Below are positions 10,146 to 19,228 of a stretch of 64,000 nucleotides of DNA, piece after piece (positions within the stretch are counted from its first letter, which is position 1; the number at the start of each line of letters is the position of its first letter). The DNA lies in NCBI GenBank assembly GCA_015146655.1, contig VKHL01000099.1, positions 1 through 64,000 of the forward strand. Reading direction: 5' to 3'. The notes beneath the pieces were generated by a model. It did not search any database. It saw only the letters and a list, made by a program, of their open reading frames with translations, and was not told the origin of the DNA. This stretch comes from Ochromonas danica. Its lineage: Eukaryota; Sar; Chrysophyceae; Chromulinales; Chromulinaceae. The translations under genes were made by a program, and so were the position numbers.

Positions 10146-11225
10146 ATGCCCTTTAATTTCATAGTGGTGTTGTTGGCCTGTTCGAGCGTGTGGATGATAG
10201 TTGCGAGCGGTGTAAAGAGGAGGCTGCCTGAAGTAACCAAAGCAAGGCGATTGGGAGCATTAATGATGAAGCCTGCGCAAATACACTCGGTGGCCGTGCC
10301 CACCAAAGAAGAGAAGAGAGAGACTTCCGCGGCCAAACGCGCACACAAGAGCGGTTGGCTGGGAAAGAGAATCCTTCTCTCAGCTGAGCGCTCCTTAGTT
10401 CTTCCCGGCGTCACCAGCCGCAGCATTGCTCCTGAGGAGTTGGCCAACACACTCTTCATCTACACGGACGGATCTTGCTCGGTGAACCGCAACGTGAAGG
10501 AGAATGTCTGTCCTGCTGGCTGGGCAGCCGTTGTCGTGAAGTTGCGAAAGTCTGTGGAGGAGCAGCTGCGGGCCGCTGGTGGTGCGTTGGAGTTGAAGAC
10601 TCTGGAGGCCTTCCTCACAGCTGCCAATTGCATGGACGTTGCTGATTTGTACGGACCAGTCGTGACTTCATCCACAGACTGTCTTCATGGCTTGTCGAGC
10701 TTTCATCTGGGGGCCTCAGTGGGCTCGAACAACACGGGAGAGCTCTGCGCGATTGGCGAGGCGCTCCTCTTCGTGAGAGACTTCGCGCGTCCTCTCCCTC
10801 GCCGCGTCGTCATCCTTTTCGACTCTGAATATGCCGCAAAAAGTGTGATGGGAGAGTACAACGGACCAAAGAACCGCGATCTTATAAAGAATATCCGTGC
10901 TATTGTTGAGGGCCTCTTTCAGTCCATGAAGTTGATTGAAGGAGACGGTGCTGATGGCGGTGACCGAGGAAGTGGAAAGTTGATGGTAGAAGCTGAAGAG
11001 AAAGCCAGCTCTGAGGAAGCGGATGTGTGCAATGCTGAAAACGCTTCTTCGGTGGGAATCTCTTTCGTCCATGTGCGTGCTCACAACAAGAACTTCTTCA
11101 ATGAGCGAGCAGACCAATTAGCCAAACGAGGAGCGACTGGTCTTGTTTCTCTGCAAGGAAGATACGCTCATATTGACAAAGAATTGTCTCCTGGGACTTC
11201 GGGGATGGAGAATAAAGGGATTTGA
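10146..11225 (+). CDS. RNase H type 1 domain protein
   Basis: Single exon, 359 residues from the ATG at 10146; a later start among the N-terminal ATGs is possible. The C-terminal 250 residues form an RNase H fold: IYTDGSCSVN (first catalytic Asp near residue 108), then VGSNNTGELCAIGEALLF (catalytic Glu), LFDSEYA (second Asp) and VHVRAHNKNFFNERADQLAKRGA (His and last Asp). The enzyme would cut the RNA strand of RNA-DNA hybrids. There is a roughly 90-residue insertion-like region before the GSNNTGE element and a polar insertion before the last motif. The first 100 residues are hydrophobic and then basic, which could be an organelle-targeting presequence. The 5' end abuts the ING-derived duplicate, so its promoter and N-terminus may have been altered by that event. 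It resembles cellular RNase H, not a retroelement protein; no other retroelement domain adjoins it. Confidence 0.85.
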   Translation: MPFNFIVVLLACSSVWMIVASGVKRRLPEVTKARRLGALMMKPAQIHSVAVPTKEEKRETSAAKRAHKSGWLGKRILLSAERSLVLPGVTSRSIAPEELANTLFIYTDGSCSVNRNVKENVCPAGWAAVVVKLRKSVEEQLRAAGGALELKTLEAFLTAANCMDVADLYGPVVTSSTDCLHGLSSFHLGASVGSNNTGELCAIGEALLFVRDFARPLPRRVVILFDSEYAAKSVMGEYNGPKNRDLIKNIRAIVEGLFQSMKLIEGDGADGGDRGSGKLMVEAEEKASSEEADVCNAENASSVGISFVHVRAHNKNFFNERADQLAKRGATGLVSLQGRYAHIDKELSPGTSGMENKGI

Positions 11226-11397
11226 GAACTCCTTATCTTCGTTTGTATATAATTGCTTCTTCTTCTTAAACACTTAACTTGATCAAATCATGCCATGCAA
11301 TGAAGAAGTTTTATCCACCACCCACTCAAAACTTCTGAAAAGTTGATTTATAACTCATACTACCCATCTTGCTCTCTTTGCGCCGCAGTCCAGTCGC

Positions 11398-13071
11398 ATG
11401 AATGCAACGATGAAGTCGAAAGAGTCGCTCCTGCATTTTATCCTTTTGGGTACTATTGTAGTCCTATCGTCTGCATGGTTGAGGCAACATTGCCATTTGA
11501 CTCGATCGGCCGTTGCAAGGTTGCCAATAAAGAGGCAAGAGTTGCCTGCATTGCTCCCAGCAGCTTTGAGGGCATCGCGACTCGACGACTTCTTGCCATC
11601 GAGGAGATATGTGGGAGATTTTGGCGGAGAAGAAGATGAAGAGGAAGAGTATCAGGAAGACGAGGACGAGGACTATGAAGATGACGAGGAGGACAGCGAC
11701 GACGATGACGACGACGACGACGATGAGGATGAAGATGATGGCGAAGAAGAAGACGAGGAAACGGAAGACGCAGAAGAGGAATCCCCCGATGCTGAAAGTA
11801 AGGTTGCGGAAGTACAGGAGGTGGAGAGTTTACGGGTTGGAACTGCTCATAAACGTCGACGTCGCCGCCGTGTCACTTGGGAGGACCGCTTTGGCATCGA
11901 CCCTCTGCGTTCGGACTCTCCCACCGAAACTTATGAACCTCCCCCCGAGCGATTCGCGCGGCACTTTGTGGCTGTTGGCCTATTGGATGGCAAGGAGCAG
12001 ATCAAGGCTCGATCCAAGGTCTGGACGCACCATATGCAATGGGCGAGACGCACCGCTCTTTTGGGACTGGCTCCCTACACGGAGACTTTGAAAAGTGCTC
12101 AATGTTTGGTGAAGGATGAGTATACTTTGCTCTCTGCCGATCGCTTGGCACCAATGGGACAAGTCCTCCTCCTCTCTGCCAACAGCTCGGAGGTTGTCTT
12201 GGACTATCTGAACATGGATCCTTTGCAGGACGCTGGAATTCTGAAATGGCGTCTTGAAGAAGTCGCTCCGTCATCTAGTGAGGTTTTGCAGGGAGATGTC
12301 TACGCCCCGTTCCTTTTTGTTGGTCTGGCTGCCAAGAGCCGTTCGGCGGAACGACAAGTGCAACAAGCTGCTGTGTTCCATGAAAACGCTGCTACGAACT
12401 ACTCTTCTGATTCTGTTCTGAGGTACAGCAATCTTTCCCGCGTGAGCTTTCATGCGCAAATTTATGGGGAAGAAGTCTTAGGAGAAGTGCTGTTGATCAA
12501 CGCTCGCACTAATGTCGACGCTCTACGCTATCTCTCACATGATCCCTTCGCTAGCACGCTCCTGCCAAACCCCGAGGTGGCATTGCAGATGCACGATGAC
12601 GGCGAGCAAGACCTACTTGTGCGTTTAGATAACAGTGAGAAGTTAGTGGTTTTGTCACCTGTGAACATTCAAGATGTAGATGGATTGAATCATTTCATGG
12701 CCCGCAACTACGCTGCCAAGGCAGAGTTGGATGCGCTCCACTTTATGGACCCTGAAGACATATTTCTCAAGGCCTCGCCGTTGCTGGAAGGAGCGCGTGA
12801 AAGCCTCGTGAGTCATTATGAAGAGGACGAGGCGACTCTACAATACCTGCAGCAATGCAACATGACCTTCAAGTATGAGCGCATGCCTCGCTTTAGTGAC
12901 CACAGCCCCGCCTCACCAGCGCCAACACCCTCAAGGCGCGGGCGAAAGCTTAGTGATAAACCAGATACCTCTTTTACATTTTTCTCGTCGCTTGTGCCTC
13001 CTGAAGATGAGGATGATATGGATGGAGAATCTCTTCTGTTATATGATGCTGAAGAGGAGTACACCAAGTAG
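11398..13071 (+). CDS. Plastid-type presequence protein with two YCII-like domains
   Basis: Single exon, 557 residues. Residues 1-27 form a hydrophobic signal ending LSSA followed by WLRQ, then a basic Ser/Ala-rich stretch to about residue 70. This is the layout of bipartite plastid presequences in secondary-plastid algae. An intensely acidic Asp/Glu run follows (about residues 78-130). Two YCII-like (ferredoxin-like dimeric alpha/beta) units come next. In the first, RFARHFVAVGLLDGKE leads to MGQVLLLSANSSEVVLDYL and the DP-containing turn NMDPLQDAGIL. In the second, PFLFVGLAAKS leads to GEVLLINARTNVDALRYL and SHDPF. The C-terminal 150 residues are not recognised. Function is unknown; YCII proteins are small and poorly characterised, and an acidic double version is unusual. 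Confidence 0.68.
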   Translation: MNATMKSKESLLHFILLGTIVVLSSAWLRQHCHLTRSAVARLPIKRQELPALLPAALRASRLDDFLPSRRYVGDFGGEEDEEEEYQEDEDEDYEDDEEDSDDDDDDDDDEDEDDGEEEDEETEDAEEESPDAESKVAEVQEVESLRVGTAHKRRRRRRVTWEDRFGIDPLRSDSPTETYEPPPERFARHFVAVGLLDGKEQIKARSKVWTHHMQWARRTALLGLAPYTETLKSAQCLVKDEYTLLSADRLAPMGQVLLLSANSSEVVLDYLNMDPLQDAGILKWRLEEVAPSSSEVLQGDVYAPFLFVGLAAKSRSAERQVQQAAVFHENAATNYSSDSVLRYSNLSRVSFHAQIYGEEVLGEVLLINARTNVDALRYLSHDPFASTLLPNPEVALQMHDDGEQDLLVRLDNSEKLVVLSPVNIQDVDGLNHFMARNYAAKAELDALHFMDPEDIFLKASPLLEGARESLVSHYEEDEATLQYLQQCNMTFKYERMPRFSDHSPASPAPTPSRRGRKLSDKPDTSFTFFSSLVPPEDEDDMDGESLLLYDAEEEYTK

Positions 13072-13197
13072 CTCCATTACTAAACTACTGAATAAAATAA
13101 CAATAGCCAGGGCTCAGGATGGTTAGTAGACTCTTAGCTTAATGACGATAACAACAGCGAGCAGAAAATAGATCGCAAGCAAAGGCGATCAACCCCT

Positions 13198-14136
13198 TCA
13201 CGGCGCATTGCGCAGGGCACGACGATCTGCTCGGGTCTGTGCGTGGAAACCAGCGCGGATGGGTGCCACAGAGCGAGTAGATCCACAATCCTGAGGTAAA
13301 GAGAGGGAAAATTTTATCAAAAAGCATATCACAACACAAGGAATGGAATGAGGCTAGGCACCTGGCAGCTGACGAAGAAGAGTCTGGACACACTGTCCCT
13401 TGTCAGGGTCGTGTTGAACGATCGACACATTTGGCAGGAGACATACTCTGTTATATATTTGCGAAGCAGAGATTCTATATACTTGGGCACAAATTTTCCT
13501 CGGATCACCAGGCGTTTGGCTCCGTCAATCGATCCTTCGGTACCCAGCTCAGCCATCATGAACTGGAAGACATGATCGCTGTTTCGGCGCATCATCGCAC
13601 AGATTTCCTGGAAATTCACCCACAGCGTCTTCTTGGTACCAACTAAGATTTCCAACAGCACCGCAGAAAACAGGTGAGCACAGGCTAAAAGGGTCAGGGT
13701 TAGGCAGGCGGAGAGGAGGCTCACCTCTCATCAACTGCGGAGGCTTCATCGTAAATCTCTTCTTATCCGTGAGCTCGGGGTTGTTCTGCATAAATATAGA
13801 AGAACTCTTGAGAACGGGTAAAGAGGAGTTGAGAAGGAGGAAGACACTGACCTGTTGCACGAAGTCAACCACTCGATTAAGCAGCTGGGCATATGAGTAG
13901 CTGGGAGGGTCTGGCTCAAGCGCTCCAGCCTTACTCGAGGTGCTGGGAACATCTCCAGAAGGCCCCGACTCACTGACAGCGGCAGAGGGCTCGGCATTTT
14001 CATCGGCTGCTTTTGTTCCTTCATCGGCCTTGGCTTTCTTGGTCTTTGTCTTCTTCTTCTTCTTTAGGTCGAACATGGAGGCCATTTCCTCGTCGACCAC
14101 TTTCTCTTCTAATCCCGTCTCAGGTTGCTCACTCAT
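13198..14136 (-). CDS. EIF2S2: Translation initiation factor eIF2 subunit beta
   Basis: Four exons: 14136-13852, 13785-13725, 13642-13362 and 13290-13198 (introns 66, 82 and 71 bp), giving 239 residues. eIF2 carries initiator tRNA to the 40S ribosome as an eIF2-GTP-Met-tRNAi ternary complex. The N-terminus has one poly-lysine block (KKKKKTKTKKAK), where animal and yeast eIF2-beta have three such blocks for binding eIF5 and eIF2B-epsilon. The core follows: FTMKPPQLMR, GTKKTLWVNFQEICAMM, then LGTEGSIDGAKRLVIRGKF. The C-terminal zinc ribbon has CQMC and CQDC, the second pair made across the last intron, followed by GSTRSVAPIRAGF. The protein is shorter than animal eIF2-beta because the N-terminal region is reduced. 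Confidence 0.96.
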
Positions 14137-14518
14137 GATTCTTTGCTTTCTTCGTGCCTTGTGCTGCGCTCTGATGCCTCGTATTCCAAGGAAGGTATTG
14201 ATTGCAAGCGAAGGCTGCGCTGCGAGAGACCACCCAACCAGGGCTTAACTTCACAGCACCCTGTTAACTTAACTTCACTTCACTCTTCACAGGGGATCAT
14301 GCCCACACAGCATCTCGATCTCTTGATCTCCATTGACCTGCTGGGACTGTCTAGTTGTCCACCAGTTGTTGTTGGATTGGTTATCATAATCCACGTAAAA
14401 CAAGCTGATGATTTACAAAGTCATTATATCTCACTAGAACCTCCAAGTCGAGAAAGTAATATGAGATGAGCAGCCGCATAAAATGGTTTATTTTTAACAA
14501 ATTTAGGCAGATCAACAC
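14137..14518. other. Spacer between eIF2-beta and the PPR-like gene
   Basis: About 380 bp of non-coding sequence. The nonamer ttaacttaa lies at 14264-14272, about 130 bases upstream of the eIF2-beta start codon. Short cttcact repeats follow it. Nothing else is recognised. Confidence 0.35.
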
Positions 14519-16246
14519 TCAAACAGCGCCCAGCTCAATCAAAAGCGATTGCTCAAGAGGGCTGAGTAAAATGCGTCGTGGGAGTTTCACCCAATCGCCT
14601 TTCTCCTCATCTTGTTGTATGCTGCGTTGTCGTTTGCCTTGGTAGTAAGAGCGCCGCAAGTCACTCATAAAGTCCATGTTAGCAGGAAAAGCTATTCTGT
14701 GCCGCTGGAGGCTGCGAACCACGTCAAGACCGAGACCTGGATCTTCAGTAAAGCCGGCAACATAAATTAATGATACAAGTCCCGCAGACAGTAACTCACG
14801 TAGTCGAGCTACTTTGACTTCTAGGGTGTCGTTGGCGTTGAATGCATGAGAGACATCATCCGAAGAAATGACGGATAAGCTCGCAATAGATATATTAGTA
14901 CAAGACTGGAGCACAGGTAAGAGGCGGCGCCAAAGGTCCACTGGACGTACCGCTGTAGTCGCAAGAGAACTGCGCAGCAAGATGTCGACAAGGCGAGTAT
15001 CAACCACAGGACCATCAGGAGATGGCATGCTCAAATCCTCCAGGCAGGCTTCAACAAGCTGGGCAAAAGAGTTGCTAACACTTCGTGGCAGCAGTCGACA
15101 CCGCCCAAGCGAGTGAATGTACGTGAAGAGCACTACCCAACCCTTCCCCCCACAACGAACCTCCTTGCTCCGCAGCAAAGCAACCGCAACTTCTCCACAA
15201 GATTGACCTTCGAAAGAAGCTAAACTGTGAAATAAGGCCTCATCTTGCACCAGAAAAGCCTGAGAAGCACTTGAAGCATTCAACGAGATCTTGCCTTGTC
15301 GAAGCAGAGCAGAGAGCAAACTGTCTGCCGTGCGTCGCGAGGAATAAATAGAGCAGGCAGATGGCAGCTGGCCAACAAGGTGAAGTTGGTGTGTTGATAA
15401 AGCCAACGCAAGCGATAGATCAGGTCGCCCCAAAGACCCGTAGGTCTCTAAGGCGCAGCGCAGCAAGGGAGCGGTGAGGAGGCCTCTTGCCTGTGTTTCC
15501 TTCACTAAGTCCATCACCTGGCTAGCTGACACTGCACAACGTAGAAGAGTAGTCAACGTTGCGCTGTCTGGTACGATCTCCAATTGCGAGAAGACTTTAT
15601 AGACCGTGGCAACGCCAGAGGGGTCATGCTGCCGGCAGCCCTCAAGCATGATGTTCAAGGTGCGCAGATTGGGCTGCGAGGGCGTCGACGCGTTGTGGTG
15701 ACTCACAAAGTCCTCGAAAAGGCGTCGAGCTGTTGAGAAAGCACCTTTCTGAAGTAAACTGGTCAGGAATGTATTGAAGGTGTCGCTGTGGATGATCCAA
15801 CAGCTGCGCAGACCCGCCAGCAGGGCCACAACCTCCTCCTCCTGCAACTCCGTCAACCGCTCTTTCAGAACCATATTGCTCAATCTTCGGTCCAGACCTT
15901 GGAATAGGATAGAAAGCTCTTCCGGAGAGCGCGGGAGCTGAGATGCCAAGCGGTAGATCTCTCTGGCGTTGTGCTGCTCAAACTCTCTGGAGAGCGAGGC
16001 TCGCAGCTGCGACAGACGCTCCTCCGCGACTCTCTCCTGAAAAACAGACGAAGACAACTGTTTTCGCGATGGCTTCTCGGCGACTTCCGTCAGACGCACA
16101 GCCATGCAGAATGCCGGCAAGTTGACCTTGTATCCTCTCGCTCGGCAATCAGAAGAAAGCAAAGCTGAGGTCCCTCGCCATGATTGTGCCAAGAAGAGCA
16201 TAAAAAGAATGATTCGACAGCATACCAAGCCTATCTTCGCGTCCAT
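14519..16246 (-). CDS. Pentatricopeptide (PPR)-like protein with organelle presequence
   Basis: Single exon, 575 residues from the ATG at 16246. Residues 1-30 are a hydrophobic signal ending GTSA, then LLSSDCRARG, a junction like those of plastid-directed proteins in algae with secondary plastids. Degenerate 35-residue helical repeats fill about residues 140-400, for example NTFLTSLLQKGAFSTARRLF, RTLNIMLEGCRQHDPSGVAT and TLTTLLRCAVSASQVMDLV. These spacings fit PPR or a related alpha-solenoid repeat. PPR proteins bind single-stranded organellar RNA and control its processing, stability or translation. No SMR, DYW or other C-terminal catalytic domain is visible. It is divergently transcribed from the coiled-coil gene at 16413 across 166 bp. 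Confidence 0.65.
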   Translation of the reverse strand: MDAKIGLVCCRIILFMLFLAQSWRGTSALLSSDCRARGYKVNLPAFCMAVRLTEVAEKPSRKQLSSSVFQERVAEERLSQLRASLSREFEQHNAREIYRLASQLPRSPEELSILFQGLDRRLSNMVLKERLTELQEEEVVALLAGLRSCWIIHSDTFNTFLTSLLQKGAFSTARRLFEDFVSHHNASTPSQPNLRTLNIMLEGCRQHDPSGVATVYKVFSQLEIVPDSATLTTLLRCAVSASQVMDLVKETQARGLLTAPLLRCALETYGSLGRPDLSLALALSTHQLHLVGQLPSACSIYSSRRTADSLLSALLRQGKISLNASSASQAFLVQDEALFHSLASFEGQSCGEVAVALLRSKEVRCGGKGWVVLFTYIHSLGRCRLLPRSVSNSFAQLVEACLEDLSMPSPDGPVVDTRLVDILLRSSLATTAVRPVDLWRRLLPVLQSCTNISIASLSVISSDDVSHAFNANDTLEVKVARLRELLSAGLVSLIYVAGFTEDPGLGLDVVRSLQRHRIAFPANMDFMSDLRRSYYQGKRQRSIQQDEEKGDWVKLPRRILLSPLEQSLLIELGAV

Positions 16247-16412
16247 ATGCAATGCAAATCAATGGTATGATGTTGGCTTTGTCAACCGCAGTCTAACCTG
16301 TTCGACCTCTCTGCCGGGTCACTAGAAAACGCGTTTGTGTCAACAGTTTGTTGGAACATTTCGTTTCGCACACAGGAAGGACCAAATGGGGAAAAGCTGA
16401 CAGTCACGAAAT

Positions 16413-17438
16413 ATGAGTAACTCGCGGTTGTCCGTGTTAAGTGAGCACGAGGAACATCTTTCACAGCTCAATCGATGGCTCGAAGATTATCGGAGGCAAG
16501 TGGAGCAGCGAGACAGGGAGAATTTCGAGCTGAAGCTTCAACTTGCGCAGCTCTTCGAGGCGGTGCAGGAGAAAGAGAAGATCGCGCGGGAGCTGGAGAG
16601 CTATGTCGTTGACTTGGAGGAAACAGTACAAGTATTGGGCGATGAGCTCGATCTGACGCGCCTCCATCTGTTGGAGAAGGAACAGGAGGTGCGATCGCTG
16701 CAGACCTCCAAAGGCAGTCGCTCCGAAAGTGATAGCAAAGCTTCCTGTGAAGGGGGGGACGAGTGGCTAAAGGAGGCTGTGGCTCTACAGGAGGAGAATA
16801 ATCATCTTCGGCAACGACTTCGTATAGTAGAGGATGAGGCCAACGACCGCCGCTCGCTCTGCTTGGACCTCAAGGCACGCATCGCTGAGCTTGAGGGCTC
16901 TCCTTCCAGAGAGAAAGAGGAGAGACCTCAGGACGGCTTGCTGAGACGCGGTCGAGCGAGTGAGAGTGAGGAGGAGGATGAACTGCAGTCGCCGGTTGTC
17001 CGAGAGCGTCGTCGTGGCAGTGCTGGAGTGGCAGCGGGACCTGGCAGCTCGTCACTGCTGCGAGAAGACTGGCTGGTTCGAGGAAGATCTCGTCTCTTAC
17101 CATTGCGCCACACATCTCGGCCTCGACTCGCTCAGAGCCAATCTCCTGTTAGTGGTTTGGGCGGAGCGCAGTGGTCTCCTGATCACTCCCTCTCTCAACA
17201 GACTCAACAGAGCGTAGAAGAGAGTCGAGGACAATTTAGAGGTGATAGTGCAGGATTTGGTCGCTGGAAAGGCCCTGTGAATCGTTTGGACGAGGAAGGT
17301 AAGGAGGGGGAAGAAGAGAAGGAGGAGCAGGGACGCCCCCCTCCGCTGCCTTTCTTTCGGCTGCGCTCTCTGCACGATCTGCCCAACCGAGACGACCTGC
17401 CCACCCCACCTCGCATCACACGTCGCCTACGCAAGTAA
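16413..17438 (+). CDS. Coiled-coil protein of unknown function
   Basis: Single exon, 341 residues. Residues 10-85 and about 120-170 are heptad-rich coiled coils (for example RDRENFELKLQLAQLFEAV and ENNHLRQRLRIVEDEANDR). The C-terminal half is low-complexity, rich in Ser, Arg, Glu and Pro, with no catalytic motif. There is no signal peptide. The arrangement is typical of a cytoskeletal or scaffold protein, but I do not recognise the family. It shares a 166-bp divergent promoter with the PPR-like gene and converges on the glyoxalase gene. Confidence 0.72.
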   Translation: MSNSRLSVLSEHEEHLSQLNRWLEDYRRQVEQRDRENFELKLQLAQLFEAVQEKEKIARELESYVVDLEETVQVLGDELDLTRLHLLEKEQEVRSLQTSKGSRSESDSKASCEGGDEWLKEAVALQEENNHLRQRLRIVEDEANDRRSLCLDLKARIAELEGSPSREKEERPQDGLLRRGRASESEEEDELQSPVVRERRRGSAGVAAGPGSSSLLREDWLVRGRSRLLPLRHTSRPRLAQSQSPVSGLGGAQWSPDHSLSQQTQQSVEESRGQFRGDSAGFGRWKGPVNRLDEEGKEGEEEKEEQGRPPPLPFFRLRSLHDLPNRDDLPTPPRITRRLRK

Positions 17439-17592
17439 TGGATTGATGATCAAATTCATCAGCAGTCAAGCAGAAGATGGAAACCATTTGGTGGCGATCG
17501 AATAAGGTTGGCAAGCAGTGAAGACAGAACACTATATTATAGTACCTCTATCTTCTATCTTCCAATGAACTCAGCAATGGTCTGGTCTGTGC

Positions 17593-18949
17593 CTATTTCA
17601 GCATGCTCAGCCCGCCGCGTTGGATGATCTCTACCCAGTAGCCATCAGGATCATAAGCAAACGCCAGGCCTCGCATGTTGCCTTCTTGCGGTCTCTTCTT
17701 GAAAGGAACGCCTTGGCTCTCCAAGAACGTGCAGGCAGCGTCCAAGTCCTCCACTAAGAATCCCACATGGCCGAACCCGCGCAACTTGCCAGCCTGTGCG
17801 AAATATATGTAATGTTATTGCGGTGGGGTAGCCATGACTTGGGATGGGAACTACAGTACCTGCAAGTCTTCGTCGTTGCCATTGTGGTAGGAGAAGGCAG
17901 GGTCGTTCTCAGTGCCGTGGTTGTGAGTGAGCTCAATGACAGGCTGGAAGAGTCGGTCAATAAAACGAGACGCATCGGGAGATAAAGGATCCTTTGGTGC
18001 CTCCTCAGCTTGCTCAGGACCGCGAAGGTGGGCGAGGAAATAAAGAGAAAAGTCGCTGTGGTGGGCCTCGCGAATCTTCGTCATGCCCAATAGGCCCGAG
18101 TAGAAGGCTAGCGATCGCTTCGGATCCTTTACGCGGATCATAGTCTGTGCAAGGGTGAAAGGTTCGTTGGCGTGTGGACTCTCGGCCCGGCGAGGGACTA
18201 ACTCGATCCAATAGCCGTCTGGATCCAATGCGAAGGCAATGCCCTTCATGCGCCCCTCATCAGGCTGTAGCAAGAGCAGACCTAAGCTTAGAAGGTATTT
18301 TGTAGAGTTAAATAGAGGCTAGTCACTTACTCTTTTCTGGAAGCGCACCCCAGCAGCTTCGAGGTCTGCGGAGGCTTTGTAGACGTCTGGAGTCATCACA
18401 GCAATGTGACCGAATCCTCGAAAAGGCTCCACGTTGCCATTGTTCACCTTGAAAGCTTCATCGCTCTCAGAGCCGTAGTTGTGAGTGAGCTCCAAGCAGG
18501 TGCCAGGCATGGTCCAGAGGTAGTTCTCCGCCTCGGGGGTGCCGGGAGTCAGAGTGTACGGCTGGTCTTTGGGCAAGATCTCCAGGAAGTAGAGGGCGAA
18601 CTTCCATTGAGGAAAGTCATACTTGTGGATGAGGGTGAAGCCAAAGTTCTTCTCGTAGAAAGGCACAGAGACGCTGGGGTCTTTGATGCGCAGCATCGTC
18701 TGTTGCCATGAGAAATTGTGGGGGTTGCTGTTTTCCACAAGCGCAGCCATTCTCTTGCGATAAGAACGAGTTTTAAGTGGAGATAAGTTGTGTAAGAAGC
18801 TGCCGCTCAGAGCAAGACTGAGCAGGAAGAGAAGGATGGACCAGCAAGGGAGGGTCAAGAAGGTTCTAGAATCTGGACACCCTACTCCAGAATCTGGAGA
18901 TTTGGCTGCTTGACAGTTGGATGCTGGTGGTACGGTAACTCCTCTCCAT
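17593..18949 (-). CDS. Lactoylglutathione lyase (glyoxalase I), two-domain, with plastid-type presequence
   Basis: The main exons are 18264-17860 and 17793-17593 plus a first large exon ending at 18331, with 66-bp introns. The protein has two complete glyoxalase I domains. Each keeps the metal ligands: Gln in QTMLRIKDP and QTMIRVKDP, Glu in LELTHNYGSE and IELTHNHGTE, His in GFGHIAVM and GFGHVGFL, Glu in DPDGYWIE and DPDGYWVE. It converts the methylglyoxal-glutathione adduct to S-lactoylglutathione. The frame before the first domain encodes a hydrophobic leader ending LALSGSFLHN but has no ATG of its own. A 16-nt exon at 18949-18934, with a 61-bp GT-AG intron (18933-18873), would supply MERSYHSRTF in frame. 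Without it, translation would start at MAALVENSN, giving a cytosolic form. Confidence 0.88.
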
Positions 18950-19228
18950 GAGCAGACATAATAATTGAAGCAATGGCTCCAGGCTGAAATTCTCCTTCAA
19001 TTGAGAAGAGGTTGAGGTTGATAAAGTATCTTGTAGGGGAGCAATGTATGTAACGTTTTGTTCATCGAGCAGCTGCTTCGTTGGATGGGATGGTGTACCC
19101 AGATTTCCAGTTCTGGCGGGAAGTTAAGCAGAGGTCTCCCTTCCAGACCTTTGAATTGCCATCAAAGGGTTGGCGAGAAATCTTGAACGAATTCTTTCTT
19201 CAGAGTCTAAAGAAGAAAATAATAAGAG

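Noticed and set aside
10052-10459. 135-codon minus-strand open frame with ATG, overlapping the RNase H 5' end and reading into the ING-derived NNFPEEER
   Set aside because: It lies opposite the RNase H frame, whose catalytic motifs are certain from 10450 on, and no domain is recognised in it. It may still supply an upstream exon for the chimeric copy, so it is only mentioned there.
10146-11225. RNase H as part of a retroelement
   Set aside because: No reverse transcriptase, integrase or end repeats adjoin it and it has its own start and an extended N-terminus, so a cellular RNase H is more likely.
11609-12091. 160-codon Lys/Met/Thr-rich open frame inside the YCII-like gene
   Set aside because: It is the shifted reading of the acidic GAT/GAG repeat coding region.
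19070-19180. Sequence resembling a 5S rRNA (aagttaagcagaggt near ggatgggatggtg)
   Set aside because: The order of conserved blocks does not match 5S rRNA and no helix scheme could be drawn.
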